Source: an uncultured Collinsella sp.
GTDB taxonomy: Bacteria > Actinomycetota > Coriobacteriia > Coriobacteriales > Coriobacteriaceae
Assembly: GCA_947003675.1 (NCBI GenBank)
Contig: CAMQPJ010000009.1
Location: 1 to 15,911, forward strand
Direction of reading: 5' to 3'
Length of the DNA: 15,911 bases
The notes under the pieces: generated by a model
What the model saw: the letters and a program-made list of their open reading frames with translations, nothing else
Told to the model about the DNA's origin: nothing
Databases searched by the model: none
Made by a program: the position numbers and the translations under genes
Shown: positions 1 to 5,907 of the stretch, piece by piece
How positions within the stretch are numbered: position 1 is the first letter of the stretch
How the letters are laid out: each line of letters begins with the position of its first letter

Positions 1-151
1 CGCGGCAAGGAGATATATTGCCAGACCGGAGGGGCCCCGGGGGCGGGAATCTGGGCGTACACATTTCCTACACATCTTGGAATCCGACTAACGTTTGCCA
101 GCCGTTACCTACCGCTCGCCGAGCATCTCTTTATATAAGGCAGTCTCATGG
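1..151. other. Window-edge stretch, no confident gene
   Basis: These bases lie downstream of the mutase stop. A plus-strand frame is open from base 1 to a TAA at 136-138; it could be the 3' end of a gene that converges on the mutase, ending in the codons TTT ATA TAA. A second plus-strand frame is also open up to a TAA at 152-154, and neither translation was recognised. The stretch contains a G+C-rich run at 30-47 and the AT elements at 13-18 and 132-137. No clear poly-U terminator for the mutase was found. Codon composition in the first half of the frame starting at base 1 is GC-rich at third positions, but less so in the second half, so coding status is undecided. Confidence 0.3.
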
Positions 152-1552
152 TTAAAGCGGATACGTCCCCCTAGCTAAAGCACAGCCAGCATCGAGCAAC
201 TCATCACGTTCTTCCACCGAGAACCCCTCGGCGTAGACGCGCACCACTGGTTCGGTCCCGCTAGGACGGACCAGCAGCCACGTGTCATCCTCGAATGCCA
301 AACGCAAGCCATCCATATGACTAACGTTTTGCGGCACCTTGCCACAAATCGACTTCGGGTTTACGCCCGGCAGCAGGGTTCGTAACGTTTCGGCATCTTC
401 GGCCTCAAGGCGCAAATCGCGTCGACCGTAACTCGTCTTACCAAAACTGTCCTCGAGTTGGTCGACCAGAACGCCCAAAGGCGCGTCCGTCTTTGCCATA
501 AGCTCACACAGAATCAGACAGGCGAGGATTCCATCGCGCTCGGGCATATGCGCGGCGATGCCGATACCACCGGCTTCTTCGCCGCCCATGAGGACGCCGC
601 CCTTCTTCATCTCTGCCGCTATATATTTGAAACCGACTGGCTTGACGGTCACGCGGCAGCCAAGCGCCTCGGCAATGCGACGCACGAGCGTCGAGCACGA
701 AAGATTGACGACGACGCGCCCCTCCAAATTACGAAATTGAACCAAGTCGCCCAAAACGAGCGCCATGATCTGATGCGGATGTATATATCTGCCGCGCTCG
801 TCAACCGCGCCGATACGATCGGCGTCGCCGTCGGTCACCAGGCCAGCGCAAGCTCCGTCCTCGATAACCGTGCGCTCGCAAGCGTCCACCCAAGGCTCAA
901 CGGGGTCGGGGCAGATATCTTCTTGGTCAGACGCCTGCCCGGCGTGAATCTCGTGCACCTCAACGCCAAGCTCGCGCAGCAAGTCGGCTAGATAGCCCTG
1001 GGCTGCGCCGCCCATGGGATCGACAACCACGCGCAGGTGCGCGTCGCGGATGGCTTCGGCATCGACAAACGATGCCACCGCCTGCATATAGTCAGGAATG
1101 ATATCCGCGGTGCGATATTGCCCCTCGATCCCCATTGGCTCGGGAGCCACGGTCTCTTCGAGCTCTTCGATGACATCCTGGTTGGCGGTCGAGCCGTCAC
1201 CCATGCGAATCTTGAGGCACAGATAACCCTGCGGATGATGGGACCCCGTCACCATGAGCGCGCCGCACGCCCCACCGTCATAAGCCGCCGCCCACGTAAG
1301 GGCAGGGGTCGGAACAGGTCGCGAAGCGAGCACGGCGTCCAGCCCGTGCGCTGCTAGCACGCCCGCCGCAAGCTCAGCGAACTCGCTCGCCAGGGGCCGG
1401 GTGTCGAACCCTATATATACCGTTTTGCCCGGATTGGTCTTTTGCCACAACTCGCCGACGGCATCGGCGATACGGGCAACGTTATCGGCAGTGAAGTCCT
1501 CATCGACGCGAGCGCGCCAACCGTCAGTTCCAAAATGAATTATCGCGCACAC
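152..1552 (-). CDS. Phosphoglucomutase/phosphomannomutase family protein
   Basis: This is an alpha-D-phosphohexomutase, which moves phosphate between C1 and C6 of hexose phosphates and feeds glycogen and envelope sugar synthesis in the cytoplasm. From the chosen start the protein has 466 residues, normal for the family. Visible motifs in order are the GTDGWR opening (residues 8-13), the active-site serine loop TGSHHP (S104 takes the phosphate), the Mg loop DGDADR (241-246), the sugar-binding loop GEEAGG (324-329) and the phosphate-binding RPSGTEP (429-435). The loop reads SHHP where most relatives read SHNP. GTG at 1552 is chosen because GAGGTG (1560-1565) stands 7 bases before it; starts further upstream add residues with no family counterpart. 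Whether glucose or mannose phosphate is the main substrate cannot be told from sequence. All three Tyr-Ile pairs are coded TAT ATA. Confidence 0.93.
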   Translation of the reverse strand: MCAIIHFGTDGWRARVDEDFTADNVARIADAVGELWQKTNPGKTVYIGFDTRPLASEFAELAAGVLAAHGLDAVLASRPVPTPALTWAAAYDGGACGALMVTGSHHPQGYLCLKIRMGDGSTANQDVIEELEETVAPEPMGIEGQYRTADIIPDYMQAVASFVDAEAIRDAHLRVVVDPMGGAAQGYLADLLRELGVEVHEIHAGQASDQEDICPDPVEPWVDACERTVIEDGACAGLVTDGDADRIGAVDERGRYIHPHQIMALVLGDLVQFRNLEGRVVVNLSCSTLVRRIAEALGCRVTVKPVGFKYIAAEMKKGGVLMGGEEAGGIGIAAHMPERDGILACLILCELMAKTDAPLGVLVDQLEDSFGKTSYGRRDLRLEAEDAETLRTLLPGVNPKSICGKVPQNVSHMDGLRLAFEDDTWLLVRPSGTEPVVRVYAEGFSVEERDELLDAGCALARGTYPL

Positions 1553-1624
1553 GCGCAGACACCTCACAGTGTTTGGATCATGGTACGCGTGAGGTATACC
1601 CGCAACACGCACTCAGCAACCTGC

Positions 1625-1660
1625 CGGCACCAGCATTCACCATTTGGGCAAATGCTGCCG
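1625..1660 (-). other. Stem-loop in the mutase upstream region
   Basis: A 7-base-pair stem (CAGCATT with AATGCTG, 1631-1637 and 1651-1657) closes a 13-base loop. It is extended by CGG/CCG after a 3-base bulge. It lies between the upstream terminator and the mutase start, so it may sit in the promoter region or the leader. No U tract follows on the minus strand, so it is not a terminator. Confidence 0.35.
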
Positions 1661-1676
1661 AGGACATGCAAGCAAT

Positions 1677-1705
1677 AAAAAAACCGCCCCGTATGGAGCG
1701 GTTTT
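1677..1705 (-). terminator. Rho-independent terminator of the methyltransferase unit
   Basis: On the minus strand AAAACCGCTCC pairs with GGGGCGGTTTT (10 pairs plus one U:G) around the loop ATAC, and a run of seven T follows (1677-1683). It begins 6 bases past the stop of the methyltransferase and separates it from the mutase, which therefore needs its own promoter. Confidence 0.88.
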
Positions 1706-1710
1706 GCCCT

Positions 1711-2604
1711 TTATATATCGAGCGCCTCGGCCATCGCTGCCGTAGTGATTGCCGTGGTTCCACAGCAACTGCCCACCATTGCGGCGCCGGCATGTCTCCA
1801 TTCGATGCATGCGCGCGCGAAAGCTTCGGGATTCTCGTGCCATACGGGGCCATCCTGAGTCTGGACCGGATCGCCTACGTTGGGACGCACCGTAACGGGA
1901 GTAGTCGCCGATGCAACCATCCTGGGCACCGCCGCATTCGCGGCCGCAAGCGAACAGCAATTAACACCAACCGAGTTTGCGCCGTGTTTTTCGGCGTACA
2001 AAACGGCTGCCTCGATGTTGAGGCCATCGCCCAGCAGGTCGCCTTTATCGTCAACGACAAAACTCACTAGAACAGGCATGCCGTCGGCGGCATCTCGGGC
2101 GCCGGCAAGCATGGGCTGCAGATTACGGATAGACGTCACCGTCTCGATCAGCAGACCGTCAACACCAGCATTGAGCAAGGCGTGCGCCTGTTCGCGCGCA
2201 ATGCCGCGGATTTCACGATACTCGACAGAGTCCTCGGCAAACCACTCAATACCGATCGGGCCCATCGAGCCCAGCAGTAGCTGAGGGTGCGCCTGGCGGG
2301 CATCGTCGACGGCCCCGCGATTGACCTCCGCCACGGACGGCGCAATCTGGTCGTGCTTGAGGGCATAGCTCGATGCCTGAAAGGTATTGGTAATGAGCAC
2401 CTGCGCGCCGGCGGCGACATACAAGCGATGGATACGAGAAACGGTCTGCGGCTCTGCCAGATTCCAAAACGCCGGTGGAATGTCGGCGGCATCGTACTCA
2501 CTCAACAAAACACTGCCCATGGGGCCCTGCGCCAACAAGGTCTCGCTCGACAAGCGGCGCGTAAGTTCCTCGGCACCAAAGCGGTTGTAATAACTCGTAT
2601 CCAT
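1711..2604 (-). CDS. Homocysteine S-methyltransferase family protein
   Basis: This is a stand-alone Zn-dependent homocysteine methyltransferase domain, the fold shared by MmuM, BHMT and the N-terminal part of MetH. It would pass a methyl group to homocysteine to make methionine; the donor (for example S-methylmethionine) cannot be read from sequence. Visible are the opening glycine loop GPMG (27-30), the substrate loop ITNTFQAS (71-78), and the three zinc-ligand cysteines: C216 in GVNCC and C280-C281 in GSCCGTT. The length of 297 residues is normal for the single-domain form, and there are no B12 or folate domains. ATG at 2602-2604 follows the repressor stop by 10 bases. The repressor's last codons (GAGGAA) are the best ribosome site but lie about 14 bases away, so the two genes are probably translationally linked. 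The last codons are GAT ATA TAA. Confidence 0.9.
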   Translation of the reverse strand: MDTSYYNRFGAEELTRRLSSETLLAQGPMGSVLLSEYDAADIPPAFWNLAEPQTVSRIHRLYVAAGAQVLITNTFQASSYALKHDQIAPSVAEVNRGAVDDARQAHPQLLLGSMGPIGIEWFAEDSVEYREIRGIAREQAHALLNAGVDGLLIETVTSIRNLQPMLAGARDAADGMPVLVSFVVDDKGDLLGDGLNIEAAVLYAEKHGANSVGVNCCSLAAANAAVPRMVASATTPVTVRPNVGDPVQTQDGPVWHENPEAFARACIEWRHAGAAMVGSCCGTTAITTAAMAEALDI

Positions 2605-2614
2605 ATATATCCCG

Positions 2615-3037
2615 CTATTCCTCGACGCTGATTCCCTGCTTTTCGAGATAGGCGAGCCAGCGGCTCATCGTGTCCTCGGATAGCGCATGCTCCATCATGC
2701 AGGCCTCGGAATCGGCTCGCTCAAATTCGACACCGAGCTCCTGAACCAAAAACGTGCGGATGAGGCGATGACGGTACCAGATAGCCGCGCCAACCTCGCG
2801 GCCGCGATCGGTCAGGATCACCTTGCCGTAGTGCGATTGCTCGACAAGCTCGGATGCCTTGAGAGCCGAAACCGCTTTATTGACCGATGCCTTGGAGACG
2901 CCAAGGCGCTGCGCGATGTCGACCGATCGAACGCCGTTGGTTTCCCCCTCTTCGCTTTCAATGCGAACCATGCACTCCAAGTAGTCTTCGTTCGCCACCG
3001 TCAGATGTAGTTCGCGCGAGCTATTTGTCGTATCCAT
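2615..3037 (-). CDS. DtxR/MntR-family metal-dependent transcriptional repressor
   Basis: This 140-residue protein has an N-terminal winged helix (about 12-80; the helix-turn-helix is near SVDIAQRLGVSKASVNKAV) and a C-terminal metal-binding dimer domain, without the extra SH3-like domain of DtxR/IdeR. By comparison with Bacillus MntR the likely metal ligands are D18, E21, H90, C113, E116 and H117. The order C-x-x-E-H at 113-117 follows DtxR, whereas D18 and E21 follow MntR, so the metal (Mn, Fe or Zn) is not settled. ATG at 3037 is preferred over one 21 bases upstream because AAGGGA (3047-3052) lies 9 bases before it and the earlier ATG has no ribosome site. It is first in an operon with the zinc methyltransferase and divergent from pepT. 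A palindrome at 3091-3110 suggests autoregulation and control of pepT. Confidence 0.9.
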   Translation of the reverse strand: MDTTNSSRELHLTVANEDYLECMVRIESEEGETNGVRSVDIAQRLGVSKASVNKAVSALKASELVEQSHYGKVILTDRGREVGAAIWYRHRLIRTFLVQELGVEFERADSEACMMEHALSEDTMSRWLAYLEKQGISVEE

Positions 3038-3068
3038 GATCTTCCGTCCCTTCTGCATTCAATGGCTG

Positions 3069-3097
3069 ATTCTACCCCATCCAAGCGTCGCGGTATG
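3069..3097 (-). promoter_or_regulatory. Predicted promoter of the repressor-methyltransferase unit
   Basis: The minus-strand -10 is TAGAAT (3069-3074, 5 of 6 consensus bases). At 17 bases the -35 would be CATACC (3092-3097), a poor match lying inside the palindrome. The implied start near 3062 leaves a leader of about 25 bases. Confidence 0.45.
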
Positions 3098-3110
3098 CCG
3101 TGGCATACCG
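3091..3110. promoter_or_regulatory. Perfect 20-base palindrome, candidate operator
   Basis: CGGTATGCC and GGCATACCG are exact inverted repeats around a 2-base centre, GT. The site lies in the 120-base gap between the repressor and pepT and overlaps the expected -35 position of both divergent promoters. Its size and symmetry suit a dimer-binding repressor of the DtxR/MntR type, although it is not the known MntR or DtxR consensus. Confidence 0.7.
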
Positions 3111-3119
3111 TGCTAGAGT
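3091..3119 (+). promoter_or_regulatory. Predicted pepT promoter
   Basis: An extended -10, TGC TAGAGT (3111-3119), lies after the palindrome. The -35 at 17-base spacing (3091-3096) is not consensus and falls in the palindrome. The implied start near 3126 gives a leader of about 30 bases. Confidence 0.4.
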
Positions 3120-3157
3120 TCTTGTTGCACACGACGACCAAGATTGGAGCGGTCTTT

Positions 3158-4405
3158 ATGGAAAACACCACCACGAACCCCGATGTCCTCGAGCGCTTTT
3201 TGCGCTACGTCCAGATCAACACGCAGTCCGAGGATGCAAACTGCGACCAGGTACCCTCGAGCGCCGTTCAGTTTGACCTTGCCAACGTGCTGGCTGAAGA
3301 GCTGCGCGAGCTTGGTGCGGAAGATGCCCACGTGACCGAGCACGCCTATGTCTGCGCGCATATCCCCGCAAGTGCGGGCGCTGAGGACAAGCCCGCCCTG
3401 GGCCTGATCGCCCATCTCGACACCACCGAAGTTGCACCGGGTGCCGGCGTGAAACCGCACATCGTACACTACGAAGGCGGCGACCTGGTCTGCGGCACGG
3501 TTGACGGTAAGCCCGTTGCCATGAGTACCGCCAAGCTTCCCGCCCTGAACGACCTCGCAGGTGAGGACCTGGTCTGCAGCGATGGCACCACGCTGCTGGG
3601 CGCGGACGACAAGGCAGGCGTCGCCGAGATCATGTCGCTTGTCGCGCGTATCGCTCAGGACCCTTCTCTGCCCCATCCCGCACTCGGCATTTGCTTCTGC
3701 CCTGACGAGGAGATCGGCCACGGAGCCGAGCTGTTGGATATCGATACCTTTGGCTGCAAGTACGCCTACACGGTCGACGGCGGCCCCATCGGCGAGCTGG
3801 AGTGGGAGTGCTTTAACGCCGCCGAGGCGACCGTCCGCTTTGAGGGCCAGTCCATCCACCCGGGCGACGCCAAGGGCCGTATGGTCAACGCAGGCAATCT
3901 GTTCTGCGACTTCAACGCGTTGCTCCCCTACGCGCAGCGCCCGGAGTATACGGAAGGCTACGAGGGCTTTTATCACCTTGAGGGCGTATCTGCGACCGTC
4001 GATCACGCCACAGCGCGCTATATCGTCCGCGACCATGACGCCGCCAAGTTCCAGCAGAAACTCGACCTTATTGATGCCGCCGCCTCGATGCTCAACCTGC
4101 GTCTGGGTGAGGAGCGCGTGACGGTCGAGATTAAGCAGCAGTATCGAAATATGGCCGAGATCGTTCGTGACTATCCCGAGCTTATTGATGTTGCCAAGGA
4201 AGCCTACCTTGCCTGCGGCGTTGAGCCCCAAGTGCTGCCAATTCGTGGCGGCACCGACGGCGCCCAGCTGTCGTTCCGCGGTCTGCCCTGCCCCAACCTT
4301 TCCACCGGCGGCTATTGCTACCACGGCGTCAACGAGTTCGTCCCGGTCAGTTCGCTCGTCAAGATGACCGACGTCCTGCAGGAGCTCATCGCCCGCTTTG
4401 CATAG
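3158..4405 (+). CDS. pepT: Peptidase T (tripeptide aminopeptidase)
   Basis: This cytoplasmic M20B metallopeptidase removes the N-terminal residue of tripeptides using two zinc ions. At 415 residues it is close to the E. coli enzyme. The metal and catalytic residues of E. coli PepT have clear counterparts: H86 in AHLDTT, D150 in GADDKAG, the E184-E185 pair in CPDEEIGHG, D207 in TVDGG and H389 in CYHGVNEF. The RGGTDG motif (363-368) of the lid domain is present. The frame is open further upstream, but ATG at 3158 fits the family start and has GGAG (3146-3149) 8 bases before it. It is transcribed alone, divergent from the metal-dependent repressor, and ends in two terminators. A Zn/Mn peptidase beside a metal repressor suggests metal-responsive expression, which is inference. 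Confidence 0.96.
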   Translation: MENTTTNPDVLERFLRYVQINTQSEDANCDQVPSSAVQFDLANVLAEELRELGAEDAHVTEHAYVCAHIPASAGAEDKPALGLIAHLDTTEVAPGAGVKPHIVHYEGGDLVCGTVDGKPVAMSTAKLPALNDLAGEDLVCSDGTTLLGADDKAGVAEIMSLVARIAQDPSLPHPALGICFCPDEEIGHGAELLDIDTFGCKYAYTVDGGPIGELEWECFNAAEATVRFEGQSIHPGDAKGRMVNAGNLFCDFNALLPYAQRPEYTEGYEGFYHLEGVSATVDHATARYIVRDHDAAKFQQKLDLIDAAASMLNLRLGEERVTVEIKQQYRNMAEIVRDYPELIDVAKEAYLACGVEPQVLPIRGGTDGAQLSFRGLPCPNLSTGGYCYHGVNEFVPVSSLVKMTDVLQELIARFA

Positions 4406-4429
4406 GGAACTCGAACAATCTAGGTAAGC

Positions 4430-4470
4430 AAAACCGCCCCGTCCTCAAAACCGAGAACGGGGCGGTTTTT
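4430..4470 (+). terminator. Rho-independent terminator of pepT
   Basis: AAAACCGCCCCGT (4430-4442) pairs perfectly over 13 bases with ACGGGGCGGTTTT (4457-4469), and one more T follows. It begins 24 bases after the pepT stop. The same 13-base arm occurs at 1680-1692 in the methyltransferase terminator. Confidence 0.92.
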
Positions 4471-4546
4471 GGTGCAAGGGGAGTAGTCAGCACCGCAGGT
4501 TGAGCCAACGTCAGCGAGCGATGTCCAAGGCGAACAAGTTGGCATG

Positions 4547-4588
4547 AAAAAGGCAGGGCATTGACCTTCTGGTCATGCCCTGCCTTTT
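4547..4588 (-). terminator. Terminator of the murA-LCP unit, probably two-way
   Basis: AAAAGGCAGGGCAT-GACC and its reverse complement form an 18-pair stem with one bulged base and the loop TTCT. On the minus strand five T follow (4547-4551); on the plus strand the stem ends in TTTT. It lies 71 bases past the LCP stop, between convergent genes, and so can stop transcription from both sides. Confidence 0.88.
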
Positions 4589-4659
4589 GAATGACAAATT
4601 GTCGCCTTGGGCGGCGCGCAGCGTCAAGCCGTTACGGCGTTTGGTAAAACCGCGTAACT

Positions 4660-5895
4660 CTAGTAGTTGGCTTCGTAGCCGTTACCGTCGCCGGTGGGCT
4701 CTTCGTAGTAGTCCGAATCGCTCGAATCGCTTGAGTCATCGGAATCGTCAGAGCTGATCGATGAGGTTGCGGTACCGTTTGCGTAGTCGTCAGACGCGTT
4801 GTTGTTCAGGTCGCCAATCGTAGAGCTGGAACCGTCGGAAAGACCCATGGTGTTGGGACCCTTGGGATCCCTGCCGGCATCGACGCGCTCCATCATTTCC
4901 TTGAGCTCGTCCTCGTAGACAAAGACGTAGCTCACACCGTCGATCATGGTGCTGTCGTCGGCGTACGAGGGCAGGTTGGCCGAGTAGATACCGTCGACAT
5001 CCATACCGCGCATGGCGTTGACCGTAGCCACGATATCCTGAACGCTCATATCGGTTACAAGCATATCGGACAGCGAATTAACCAGGCCAAAGATCTTCGT
5101 GGCATCGAAGTTATTGAGAATCTGGTTGGCAAGGGCGCCAAGCACCTGACGCTGGTGGCGCATGCGCGTGTAATCGCCGTCGGCATAGGTGTAGCGGCAG
5201 CGGGCATAGGTAAGGGCGGTGGCACCGTCCATATGCTGCTGGCCAGCGGTAATCTTAATATCCAGGTGCTCGGGGTCGTCAACATCATCGGTTGCGTTAA
5301 TGTCGATACCGCCAACCGAATCAATCAGCGCCTGCATACCGTCGAAGCTGACCTCGGCATAGTGGGAAATCTGAACACCGCACAGCTCGTTGACCGCCTC
5401 GACCATGGCCTCGGCGCCGCCAACGGTATGGCAGGCGTTGATCTTCATGGTCTCGCCCTTGTACTCGACCTTGGTGTCGCGCGGAACGGAAATGAGCGTC
5501 GCCTGCTTTTGCGTGGGGTCGATGCGTGCCAGGATAATCGAGTCGGCACGGTACGTATCCTCGCCCGGACGGCCGTCGGTGCCAAGAAGCAGCACGTAGA
5601 ACGGATCCTTTGCCTCATCGGTGTCAACCAGAACCCGACGCAGATTGTCGGTAATGACATTAGAATCGCCGAGCTTGCCCATAATGGTGGCAAACCACAG
5701 GCCGGCAGCGGTAGTGGCACTCAGCAGCACGCCAAGCACGACAATGAGCGCGACGTGACGAATCGTGTGGCTACGACGACGTTGACGAGCGCGCTCGGAA
5801 TAGCGAGCCACGTTATCGCGACTGTAGATCTTGGCCTGCGCACCAGTTGAGGGTCTTCGGGCGGTGGTATCCGCGAGGGGCTTTTTATTAAACAT
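4660..5895 (-). CDS. LytR-CpsA-Psr (LCP) family cell-wall polymer ligase
   Basis: LCP enzymes sit in the membrane with the catalytic domain outside and transfer lipid-linked glycopolymers to peptidoglycan. The 411-residue protein has a basic cytoplasmic N-terminus (1-46), one membrane segment (about 47-69), and the LCP domain (about 98-260) with LLGTDGRPGEDTYRADS, SVPRDT (R139) and GDYTRMRHQRQVL, which include the conserved phosphate-binding arginines and aspartates. After about residue 345 comes a low-complexity tail rich in Ser, Asp, Gly and Asn, ending in an acidic Ser-Asp run (379-398). ATG at 5895 is preferred over TTG two codons upstream because CAGG lies 6 bases before it. It follows murA by 12 bases and is surely co-transcribed. 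The polymer it attaches cannot be inferred. Confidence 0.93.
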   Translation of the reverse strand: MFNKKPLADTTARRPSTGAQAKIYSRDNVARYSERARQRRRSHTIRHVALIVVLGVLLSATTAAGLWFATIMGKLGDSNVITDNLRRVLVDTDEAKDPFYVLLLGTDGRPGEDTYRADSIILARIDPTQKQATLISVPRDTKVEYKGETMKINACHTVGGAEAMVEAVNELCGVQISHYAEVSFDGMQALIDSVGGIDINATDDVDDPEHLDIKITAGQQHMDGATALTYARCRYTYADGDYTRMRHQRQVLGALANQILNNFDATKIFGLVNSLSDMLVTDMSVQDIVATVNAMRGMDVDGIYSANLPSYADDSTMIDGVSYVFVYEDELKEMMERVDAGRDPKGPNTMGLSDGSSSTIGDLNNNASDDYANGTATSSISSDDSDDSSDSSDSDYYEEPTGDGNGYEANY

Positions 5896-5907
5896 AGGCA
5901 ACCTGTA

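Noticed and set aside
1553..1612. A start for the mutase 20 codons further upstream
   Set aside because: The extra residues do not match the family, no ribosome site precedes that ATG, and GTG at 1552 has GAGGTG at good spacing.
3038..3058. A start for the repressor 7 codons upstream
   Set aside because: No ribosome site precedes it, whereas AAGGGA stands at proper spacing before the ATG at 3037. The predicted transcript start near 3062 would also leave almost no leader.
3113..4324. A 403-codon minus-strand open frame opposite pepT
   Set aside because: PepT metal ligands are all present on the plus strand; the antisense frame is a shadow.
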